Origin: Tragulus kanchil
Taxonomy: Eukaryota; Chordata; Mammalia; Artiodactyla; Tragulidae
NCBI GenBank assembly: GCA_022376925.1
Contig: JAIOJX010000005.1
Coordinates: forward strand, 157,681,501-157,745,500
Direction: 5' to 3'
DNA: 64,000 bases
In this document: positions 41,501 to 53,500 of the stretch, piece after piece
How positions within the stretch are numbered: position 1 is the first letter of the stretch
How the letters are laid out: each line of letters opens with the position of its first letter
Translations under genes and position numbers: made by a program
Notes under the pieces: model-generated
Databases searched by the model: none
The model's input: the letters and a program-made list of their open reading frames with translations, nothing else
What the model was told of the DNA's origin: nothing

Positions 41501-44500
41501 TAGCACTGAAAGATGAATCAAGACACACAAAGATAAAAGGGGATTTGAGTAAGGTCAGTCTACTGATGAATCCAAAGAAACTGCCCTGAAATCCATGGAA
41601 ATGCTCTGTTCTCGTTTTTCACAAGGCCTGATTATTCAACTAGTTCTAAATTTTGTGAACTACCCAAATGTTTTCATTTTTTGCTTCCATAAGCCAGAGT
41701 CTATATCTGTTGCTTACAGTCTAAGAACCCTTAGACATGATACATAGCCATGTAGAGCTCAAACACTCATTCGTGGAGGTTGGCTCAATTACCTTCACTC
41801 TTAATAGTCTCCCCTTTTACCCTTGGTCCCATGTAGCAATCTGTACATTCCCAGGGAAACAACTTTCTCACCTCCCTAGTCCCTAGGGTAGCCATGAGAC
41901 ACAAGAAGCTTGGGCTTTCCTGACAAAGGGGAGAAGGGTGACAAGCAGGACCCTTTCCTGCACAATGAAAGCCTGATGTCTAGAGCTTCATCTTGTAACC
42001 ACATGGAGCAAATATAAACACAAAGCAATGTGGTCAGAATAGAGAGAAAAGAAAAAGAACTTGGGTTTCTGATGGCTTTGCTAAGTACTTGAGCCACTGC
42101 TTGCTGCTGCTTACCTAGTTATCAAAGAAAAACATCCCCTTCCTTCCCATGATTAAACTACTATTAGGATTTCTATTACTTGGAGCTAAACAGATTCCTA
42201 GCTGATACAGTCAACCAATTCTGGCTTCTAAAAATCAAAAGGCAGATGTACTACAGAATACTATATAGCATCTTTTAAATGATATACATCTATATTCAAT
42301 TATATAAAAAATGTCCAGGCTATACTGTCAAGTCCAAAAAGTAAGTTAAGAGTAAAATATGTTAAAAGATCATATTTTAAAAATGATACTGTTTATGTTA
42401 GCACAGTACCAAGCTAATATATTACTTTCATAAGCAGTAAAAATAATACTTAAACATATGTTTACTCTTTCTTCTTGTAATTCTTCTGAGAATTTTTTCT
42501 AAAAAGACTTTCCAATTCACACAGAATTAGCTTCAATGTTATTCATTCAAGTGAAAAGTGTTAGTCACTCGTCATATCTAACTCTCTGCGACCCCATGGA
42601 CTATAGTTCACCAGGCTTCTCTATTCATGGAATTCTCCAGACAAGAATACTGGAGTGGGTTGCCATTTCCTACTCCAGGGGATCGTACTGACCCAGGGAT
42701 TGAACCCAGGTCTCCTGCACAGGCAGATCATTTACTGTCTAAGTCATGCTATTCATTTAGGCATTGTTTAACGGAGTGTGAGAAAACACAGAACTGAGAA
42801 AACAAGTTAAAGGAAACAAGTGACCTGGGGAGTTCAGGTGGCAGGTGACTGAGTTGTGGGAACGATGAGGAAGTCAATCAGAAATAGCTAAGGCTGAATG
42901 CTGCCTGTGGGAACTCAAGGACCACCTTGACCTTGAAGGTAGACTGGGAAATACCTCAACAGGCCACATCAAAAATAGAACAGCCTATGCACTTGTGTTA
43001 ATTATAACTAGTTGATTAATGAATGGAATCAATCAATATGCTGTGAAAAACTCTGCGATTTTCCATGGATTCATGCCCACTGTACTTAGTCATGTAGCCT
43101 TGTTTATTATGCTCAATAAATATGGTCCAGAAAGCACTCTGGTTTTCACTACAAGCCTGAGTCTCCTCTCATTCAAGCTGTGCTTGGCCCCTTTCCTGGA
43201 CAAAGGAGAACTTCACCATGGCAGAAGTTGCCATAAAGGAGAAAAAAAGTTGTTCACAATCTAAATTCTAATATACAAGTCTTTAAATGAATAGATATAT
43301 CAGCCTAATAAAGTACAATGCAACTGTTTAAAATTTAATTGTGGAAACGTGTTGGTGGCATGGAGAAGAGAATATTATTTTTAAAAGCTACTATCGAGTA
43401 ACATGTACAGCTAGATCACATTTTTATAAAGCATCTATAAACTGTTTGGCTTTTTGGTTTACATATATTGAAAAAAAAAAAAAAGGAACCATATCTGGGG
43501 TGACACGGTCCCAAAACAGGGAATGTAATGTTTTTGAAAATAATTGAGAAAAGGCTGAACTAACTCTCATGGCTACTAAGTTCCTTTTTCTTTCCGAGAT
43601 TGGACTATAATCTTGGAGGACAACTCTTTTAGGGTGTGAGACAAAGTTTGTATGGCACTTGCCTTGTGCCTGGAACATACAGTGCCCTTCCAGTCTCATG
43701 AGGTGGGCTCCATTATTTTCCCTTTTTCCAGATAAGGAAACCAAGGGCCTGGAGAGGTTAAATAACTTTCCCTATATGACTCAGTGAGTAAAGAATGCAG
43801 CCTGTCTTCTCCACCCCACTTCTGACCCCTTCAGAACCAAGCTTTAAACTCAGTGGGTGACACAATGTCTATCTGCGATCCCCTCCAGGCCCAGCGGTCT
43901 GCACATCTTGGAAGGAGAATGTGCTAAGCTCTGCATTTTAAGAAAACAACATCTGGCCTGGGATAACCTCACTCATATACCACACAGAGGATCTTAGGTA
44001 GAAGAAATGGAAAGTTTCATCACACTGTGGTTACTGCCTTGGAATCCACCCTGAGCTCCAAAGCTTGGACAAAGTTTGTTTAGAAAGGTAATCATTAGTA
44101 CAGAGGAGTCTTGGAATCCAGCAGGGCACTGAGTCTGGGGAACATGGCTTCCACCTCAGTCCTGCTTTGGCCCCTTACACTCTCACTTGGCACCTACCTA
44201 CACCCCATCATGCTTTGTGTCCTTAGTACCCCCAGGGCTAGTGGTCTCAGTGAACAAGGCATAGGTACAGCTATTGTCTGGAGCACTGCACTGATGAATG
44301 ATCAGAACGATCCCAGAAGGACCAGCAGTTTGCAGTTACCTGGTCACTATTCCACTGAATGAAGAATGCACTCCCTTGTTCTCATCTGTCTTGTGCTTTC
44401 ATAAGTTCTGATGAAGATCCATGAAACAACCCAAAGCACCAGAGTGGGCACAAGGTCAGCTAAACACAAGCGTTCCCAGCCTCTAGCACATTTGGAATAA

Positions 44501-47500
44501 GCCACATGCTACTTGTGAGCCATAAAGAAATGATTAGTTTCCTGGCTAAATACAGTAGGAATGCTGTAGGCTGTGGAAAGGTGGAAGCACAGAGAGCTCA
44601 TTTCAAATCTACCCTGTGATTCAGACAAGGAGATCTCTGTCTGGTGTCATAATCTTGGCACAAAAGGAATGCTCTACCTCTACAATCTGTTTTGGCCCAA
44701 GATTCATGAAAACTATATATTTTTTTCCTCAAAATTTGAGAGTTTAATTACTGTTATTTACACTATACTCTTCCAAAGAAGATTTCAGGCAATTTATAAT
44801 AACAATGAATGCTATAAACTAAATCTGTCCTCCTAAATATTTTAAATTTACATACACATATATACATACACATATACACACATAGTAAAATAGGATTCAA
44901 ATCTACATATACACATATAAAAGAATACTCATCAAGGAGTTAACCTGATTATTCTAACAGAGTGAGAACATGAGTTTTATTTTTATTTTTATTTTTTTTT
45001 AACATGAGTTTTAAATTTTCTTCTAATTGTGGATATTTTCTCACCTTTCTAAAATTTTCAGCTATTGTTTCAATTTGTAATGAGTTATAAAAATTTGCAC
45101 CATATAATAACGTCCCAGGACACGAGCTGTGAGACACAGAAAATTCAGAGACGACCTAAGTCACTCATTATGAGTCTATATATTTTGTTAGTGAATAAAG
45201 ACATATATATTAAACAGATGAAAACAGAAGAACATGATCAAGTGCTGTATTTTACAATGCAAATTTTAAGAGAGACAAGAGTTTGGAAGTTAGTGATGGA
45301 CACGGTTTGGAACACTCTGGGAAGGCTGAAGAAAAGAGGATGTATGAGGTGATCCAGAGGTGGGGGAGGATTTGGCTGGGTGGAGAGAAGAAAGTCATTT
45401 AAGGACCTCCCTGGTGGTCCAGTGGTAAACAATCTGCCTGCTAATGCAGGGAACAAGGGTTCGATTCTTGGTCTGGGAAGATTTCACCTGAGCAATTAAG
45501 CCCAAGGGTACTACTGAAGCCCCTGCACCTAGAGCCCAAGTTCTGATGAAGATCCATGAAACAACCCAAAGCACCAGAGTGGGCACAAGGTCAGCTAAAC
45601 ACAAGCGTTCCCAGCCTCTAGCACATTTGGAATAAGCCACATGCTACTTGTGAGCCATAAAGAAATGATTAGTTTCCTGGCTAAATACAGTAGGAATGCT
45701 GTAGGCTGTGGAAAGGTGGAAGCACAGAGAGCTCATTTCAAATCTACCCTGTGATTCAGACAAGGAGATCTCTGTCTGGTGTCATAATCTTGGCACAAAA
45801 GGAATGCTCTACCTCTACAATCTGTTTTGGCCCAAGATTCATGAAAACTATATATTTTTTTCCTCAAAATTTGAGAGTTTAATTACTGTTATTTACACTA
45901 TACTCTTCCAAAGAAGATTTCAGGCAATTTATAATAACAATGAATGCTATAAACTAAATCTGTCCTCCTAAATATTTTAAATTTACATACACATATATAC
46001 ATACACATATACACACATAGTAAAATAGGATTCAAATCTACATATACACATATAAAAGAATACTCATCAAGGAGTTAACCTGATTATTCTAACAGAGTGA
46101 GAACATGAGTTTTATTTTTATTTTTATTTTTTTTTAACATGAGTTTTAAATTTTCTTCTAATTGTGGATATTTTCTCACCTTTCTAAAATTTTCAGCTAT
46201 TGTTTCAATTTGTAATGAGTTATAAAAATTTGCACCATATAATAACGTCCCAGGACACGAGCTGTGAGACACAGAAAATTCAGAGACGACCTAAGTCACT
46301 CATTATGAGTCTATATATTTTGTTAGTGAATAAAGACATATATATTAAACAGATGAAAACAGAAGAACATGATCAAGTGCTGTATTTTACAATGCAAATT
46401 TTAAGAGAGACAAGAGTTTGGAAGTTAGTGATGGACACGGTTTGGAACACTCTGGGAAGGCTGAAGAAAAGAGGATGTATGAGGTGATCCAGAGGTGGGG
46501 GAGGATTTGGCTGGGTGGAGAGAAGAAAGTCATTTAAGGACCTCCCTGGTGGTCCAGTGGTAAACAATCTGCCTGCTAATGCAGGGAACAAGGGTTCGAT
46601 TCTTGGTCTGGGAAGATTTCACCTGAGCAATTAAGCCCAAGCTCTGCTACTACTGAAGCCCCTGCACCTAGAGCCCAAGTTCTGCAACAAAAGAAGGGGC
46701 CACTATGAGAAGCCTGTGCACTCTCTCAACTGGCGAGCAGTCCCTGCTCACCATACCTACAGAAAGCCTGCACAGAGCAACAAAGACCCAGCACAGACAA
46801 AAATAGATAAAGAAAGAAAGAAAGAACTAATGGATAAATAAATCAAAAATTTTTTTAATTATTTAAAAAAAAAAAAGAAAGACATTTGAAAACAATAGGG
46901 AGGGCAGAGAAAAGAGCACAGAAATGACTCTGGTATGGAGAGAGAGCAATGAAGACTGGCTTAGAGAGAGCTGCATGTTCATGGTTAGGAGAACAGGAGA
47001 TCCAACTAACCAAATACTTGTGTATCCAGGTAATGAGAGGTCTTAATGGAATATATGAAGGGTTTGGACCCAATCCAACACCAGAACAATAAAAGATTTG
47101 CTTGGCAGGAAAAGTAGTGTGGATTTCAGACAGGAAATCTGGTAACAGAGATACTGTTTTCCAGCCTGGTGTATGGGGGCAGAGGGCTTCCCAGATGGTT
47201 CACTGATAGCGTCCACCTGCAAGGCAGGAGACCCAGATACAGTCCCTGGGTTGGAAAGACTCCCTGGGGAAGGAGATGGCTAGCCACTCCAGTACTCTTG
47301 CCTCGGAAGTCTTATGGACAAAGGAGCCTGGCAGACTACAGTCCATGGGGTCACAAAAGAGACATGACTTACTGACTAAACAACAGCAACATACGGGGGC
47401 AGGCATAAGATAGGAGCCTAGTTTAAAGGCAGCAGAAGAGAAAAGCAAGAAAGAACCCAAAGACAGGGCACAGCAAAGGTAAAATTCAAAAGGTTCTTAA

Positions 47501-50500
47501 GATAAGTAGTGTAAGACCAAAGGATAGTCCATGTTCCTAGTTACTAAGACAAAAGTTTAATGACCTGGTAAAGTATCCGTTCTTTTTCAAATCATGTGAA
47601 AAGTAGTGAAAGTCAAATATTCCAACCAGCAGCTGCGGCAGACACAAGATGCTGACCTAGGACCATAGGGAGCAGTGGCTGTGTTTTCAGGTAGTTTCAT
47701 GACTATTTCTAGTCACTGACAACATGGGTACAAAACAGCTCTACATGTTTCAGGGAAAAGGCAATTAAATTCTAGTGAAAATGTGTATTCCCAGGAGGAA
47801 TCAATGACTTCTATAATTTTCCCAAACCAATTAGAAGCCCCTGCACCTAGAGCCCAAGTTCTGCAACAAAAGAAGGGGCCACTATGAGAAGCCTGTGCAC
47901 TCTCTCAACTGGCGAGCAGTCCCTGCTCACCATACCTACAGAAAGCCTGCACAGAGCAACAAAGACCCAGCACAGACAAAAATAGATAAAGAAAGAAAGA
48001 AAGAACTAATGGATAAATAAATCAAAAATTTTTTTAATTATTTAAAAAAAAAAAAGAAAGACATTTGAAAACAATAGGGAGGGCAGAGAAAAGAGCACAG
48101 AAATGACTCTGGTATGGAGAGAGAGCAATGAAGACTGGCTTAGAGAGAGCTGCATGTTCATGGTTAGGAGAACAGGAGATCCAACTAACCAAATACTTGT
48201 GTATCCAGGTAATGAGAGGTCTTAATGGAATATATGAAGGGTTTGGACCCAATCCAACACCAGAACAATAAAAGATTTGCTTGGCAGGAAAAGTAGTGTG
48301 GATTTCAGACAGGAAATCTGGTAACAGAGATACTGTTTTCCAGCCTGGTGTATGGGGGCAGAGGGCTTCCCAGATGGTTCACTGATAGCGTCCACCTGCA
48401 AGGCAGGAGACCCAGATACAGTCCCTGGGTTGGAAAGACTCCCTGGGGAAGGAGATGGCTAGCCACTCCAGTACTCTTGCCTCGGAAGTCTTATGGACAA
48501 AGGAGCCTGGCAGACTACAGTCCATGGGGTCACAAAGAGACATGACTTACTGACTAAACAACAGCAACATACGGGGGCAGGCATAAGATAGGAGCCTAGT
48601 TTAAAGGCAGCAGAAGAGAAAAGCAAGAAAGAACCCAAAGACAGGGCACAGCAAAGGTAAAATTCAAAAGGTTCTTAAGATAAGTAGTGTAAGACCAAAG
48701 GATAGTCCATGTTCCTAGTTACTAAGACAAAAGTTTAATGACCTGGTAAAGTATCCGTTCTTTTTCAAATCATGTGAAAAGTAGTGAAAGTCAAATATTC
48801 CAACCAGCAGCTGCGGCAGACACAAGATGCTGACCTAGGACCATAGGGAGCAGTGGCTGTGTTTTCAGGTAGTTTCATGACTATTTCTAGTCACTGACAA
48901 CATGGGTACAAAACAGCTCTACATGTTTCAGGGAAAAGGCAATTAAATTCTAGTGAAAATGTGTATTCCCAGGAGGAATCAATGACTTCTATAAGGATGC
49001 TCTCTTCTTCAGTCATTATTGAACTGCAGTCCCATTAGCTCCTGATAAATTTCCTGTATAAATTTAGGATTATCTATGTATAAGAGAAAAGATATGCTAC
49101 ACCTTAACATTCACTCATGAACAGCTGGCACATTACCCTTTCAGAACATACTTACCAAGACCAGGTACATCTCCTTCCTGATACAAAAATTTCAATGTCT
49201 TACAACCATCTTTCATAAAAAAGAGAGTAATTGGTTGCAGCTGTTAAAGAAAAGAGAAAAGGATGATCAATAAAATGACTTGTTATTTAGTCGCTAAGTC
49301 GTGTCTAACTCTTTTGTGACTCCATGGACTACAGCCCGCCAGGTACCTCAGTTCACGGGATTTTCCAGGCAAGAATACTGGAGTGGGTTTCCATTTCCTT
49401 CTCCAGGGGATCCTTCCTATCCAGGGATTGAACCTGAAGATCCTGAACTGTAGGCAGATCCTTTACCACTGACCCACCTGGGAAGCCCAAAAAGATGACT
49501 AGGAAACTCTAATAAAATGAATGAAAGCCCTGTCCTAGGCATTCTACATACTCTAGTTCTCATAAATTTTTGTAAGTAAATAGAATGGGGCTCAAAGAGT
49601 TTATTCAAGGTACACAGAACCAGGTACCTCAGAGGCAGAATTAGAATCCCAACTAACTTAACTCCAAAATTACCATGGACTATAAAGTGAATTCTAATGA
49701 ATATTTCCAAATCTACAGTAACAATCCACATATACACACCGGCATCCACTGCCTGTGGATGCTCAGAGACCCTGCCTCACAGCATCTTACAGGGCAAGTT
49801 CAATTGGAGGCAAATATAAAGAATTATTATTCAGGGAACACTTCCTTTCTTTTCTTTTCTTTTTTTTTTGGATACACGTATGGGCTGCAGGATCTTGGCT
49901 CCCCAACCAAGGATTGAAACTACATCCTTTGCAGTGAGAGAACAAAGTCCTAATCCCTAGATCACAAGGAATTCCCAAGAGAAATTAGTCTTAAAAGTTG
50001 ATTTGTGGAACAATAAAACGTGCCTTATTAACTATCTGTTTTGTTTGACCAATTATTTGACAGGAAAGCTTAAATTCTAGTAAAATGGTACCAGGAAATC
50101 AATGACTTCTATAAGGATGCTCTCTTCTTCAGTCATTATTGAACTGCAGTCCCATTAGCTCCTGATAAATTTCCTGTATAAATTTAGGATTATCTATGTA
50201 TAAGAGAAAAGATATGCTACACCTTAACATTCACTCATGAACAGCTGGCACATTACCCTTTCAGAACATACTTACCAAGACCAGGTACATCTCCTTCCTG
50301 ATACAAAAATTTCAATGTCTTACAACCATCTTTCATAAAAAAGAGAGTAATTGGTTGCAGCTGTTAAAGAAAAGAGAAAAGGATGATCAATAAAATGACT
50401 TGTTATTTAGTCGCTAAGTCGTGTCTAACTCTTTTGTGACTCCATGGACTACAGCCCGCCAGGTACCTCAGTTCACGGGATTTTCCAGGCAAGAATACTG

Positions 50501-53500
50501 GAGTGGGTTTCCATTTCCTTCTCCAGGGGATCCTTCCTATCCAGGGATTGAACCTGAAGATCCTGAACTGTAGGCAGATCCTTTACCACTGACCCACCTG
50601 GGAAGCCCAAAAAGATGACTAGGAAACTCTAATAAAATGAATGAAAGCCCTGTCCTAGGCATTCTACATACTCTAGTTCTCATAAATTTTTGTAAGTAAA
50701 TAGAATGGGGCTCAAAGAGTTTATTCAAGGTACACAGAACCAGGTACCTCAGAGGCAGAATTAGAATCCCAACTAACTTAACTCCAAAATTACCATGGAC
50801 TATAAAGTGAATTCTAATGAATATTTCCAAATCTACAGTAACAATCCACATATACACACCGGCATCCACTGCCTGTGGATGCCTGTGAGACCCTGCCTCA
50901 CAGCATCTTACAGGGGCAAGTTCAATTGGAGGCAAATATAAAGAATTATTATTCAGGGGAACACTTCCTTTCTTTTCTTTTCTTTTTTTTTTTTTTGGAT
51001 ACACGTATGGGCTGCAGGATCTTGGCTCCCCAACCAAGGATTGAAACTACATCCTTTGCAGTGAGAGAACAAAGTCCTAATCCCTAGATCACAAGGGAAT
51101 TCCCAAGAGAAATTAGTCTTAAAAGTTGATTTGTGGAACAATAAAACGTGCCTTATTAACTATCTGTTTTGTTTGACCAATTATTTGATTAAGTTTTCAG
51201 CAATTATAATTTGACCTACACAGTAGCCAAACTAATGCAAAAACAAATGAATATAGTGAGTCTTCCATATTTAATGAGCATGAATTTAATTACTTATGAG
51301 TCAGCATATTTAGGAAGTAGATATCCAGGTCACTACAAAAAAACTCTGACACGTCGTTAGGGAAACACAAGGTCACTTCACCTAATCCCACTAATTTCAT
51401 ATGTTAAGTGTCTCTCTTGGGCAGTGGGTTTCTCTTCACTCACTGACCAGTTCCTTTGGGAAGCATCTCAGGTCTGGCAAGCCTCTCACCCTTGGACAAT
51501 GGTTCTCAAGCTTTTGTGTGCATCGGAGAAGCAGCCAGGGAGCTTCTTAAAAATACAGAAGGCTGGACCTGAGGATTTGCATTTCTTTTTTTTTTTAAAG
51601 ATTTATGTATTTATTTATTTTGGGGCCGGGGTCGGGTTGGGGAGAGAGGGGAGCGGGCGGGCCACTTCTGTTGATCCTTCGTTTCTCCATTTTCATCCGT
51701 CTTTGTTCTTTGGCTCCTGTAGGCCTCCCATCGCGGTGGCGTCTGTCGTTGCAGAGCACCGGCTCTGGGCGCATGTGCTCCAGAGCTCCGGCTCGGTAAC
51801 TGGACACATCGGTCCAGCCGCTCCATGGCACGTGGGATCTTCCCAGGCCAGGGATCGAACTGGCGCCCCTTGCACTGCAAGGCGGTGTCCTTACCCACTG
51901 GACCACCAGGGGAAGCCCAGGATTTGCATTTCTTAAAAAATCCAGGTGATGCTGCTGCTGCTGGTCCTGAGACCGCATTTAGGAGCCACCACAGTGGGAG
52001 ATGAAACAGAGCCCCCCCATGGAGATATGCAAATTTTTAACCCTTCATTGTCTGCTCTTCCATCTCACACATAAACTGGACTCTCTTGCATAATTACAAC
52101 CTACAAGATATCAACGCTGTCAGTACAGCTACTCTTGTCCAGTTCCACACTTGGATGCTGCAGGTGACCTTTGTGACCCATCGGCTTTGAGTGTATCCCC
52201 AATTCTCAACAGGGGACCACATGGCTGTGATAAAAAGACATCTCAATGTCAAATGTAACGAATTCTTGCTTTCCTAGACACGTTGTACTCCTGAGGCCAG
52301 CAGAGTGAAAATTGTCATGGGCCGACATCATGACTGCAGATTAAAAATGCACTTACACTAACATTTTTCAGATAGTTTATTCAAGCTTCACATTGCACTA
52401 TTTAAGGCGGCATTATTATGGCCCTCTTGCAAAAAGGAAAAGTAGATCTATAAAGAACTTGAGGACTTCCCTAGAAGTCCAGTGGTTAAGACTTCAAGCT
52501 TCCGCTGCAGCAGGGGGATGGGGTCAATCCCTGGTTGAGGAACTAAGACCCCGCATGCTGTGCAGTATGGCCAAAAAAAATACAACTTTAAAAAATTTTT
52601 GATTAAATATAAAGAATTTGAGTGAAGCACCCACGGACACATTACCACAGTGCAGAATCTGGAACTCCAGATCCACTCTCTTTCCACAGAACTGTGCCAC
52701 AGCTGTCCTGACTCTGGAAAACCCTATCACGTAAGCCAGGGAAGCAGTGCCTGTGATTCTCACGAGCAGCACTGAAGGAAAGGAGCAGAAACCCATGAAG
52801 CCGGCAAGCTGGAATGCCAGTGTAGCAGAAACCTCTGTCCTGGTTAAGATCCTGGCAAGCCAAGGAGTCACACAGAGGTTCTAAAGAAACCTTATCATAA
52901 AGAGGCTACTTCTAGAGCCAGAGCTGTGGTCCTAGAGGCAACAACAGGACTAGCAACAGGAAAACCAGTACTACTTCAAGGCCTGGAAGGCTGCGTGTGG
53001 AGGGGAACAGCAGGAAGCAGGCTGAGAGTGGCAGCTCTGAGGATGAGGGGCTGGCTAAGAGGACATGGCCAGAAACGAGGACAAGCAGGGAAGGGTCAGG
53101 CTTCTTTCCCCTCTGCCCTCCAGTCTCCTGCTCATGTCTCCCAGAGGATGAGATACGTGGAAGCGAGAGCAAGGGAGCCTACCTGGTAGAGTCCAGAAAA
53201 GTCAGCCTTCTAGGGCACAGAGCAGGGTAAAGCACAGTGGGGGACTGATCTAAGCCTGGGCTCCACTACTACTGAGAGCCCAGGAGCTGCAACTATTGAG
53301 CCCATGTGCCACAACTACGGAAGTCCATGCTCCCTGGAGCCCATGATTAGCACCACAATGAGAAGCCCACACACCGCAACTAGCCCCTGCTCTCCACAGC
53401 TACAGAAAAGTCTGCACAGCAATGAAGACCGAACAGAGTCATGAATAAATTATTTAAAAAAAAAATAGCAATACAGGGGCTTCCCTGGTGGGCCAGTGGG

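Larger units (their letters stand above)
40003..42265. repeat. Tandem duplicate pair O (1135 bp, junction near 41131-41138)
   Basis: 40003-41130 recurs at 41138-42265, essentially identical. The segment around 38940-39207 is therefore present three times (also near 40034 and 41169). Confidence 0.94.
46655..48993. repeat. Tandem duplicate pair Q (1179 bp, junction near 47815-47834)
   Basis: 46655-47815 recurs at 47834-48993, almost identical. Longest unit in the window; includes a sense Bov-tA in each copy. Confidence 0.94.
48929..51187. repeat. Tandem duplicate pair R (1120 bp, junction 50061-50097)
   Basis: 48929-50060 recurs at 50061-51187; carries exon 3. The first 37 bases of copy 2 are a visibly eroded form of 48929-48980 with several missing bases, as at a low-quality read end. 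Confidence 0.94.

Noticed and set aside
52912..53230. Overlapping 77-87 codon frames on both strands
   Set aside because: GC-rich, open on both strands, no recognisable motif; probably repeat-derived.
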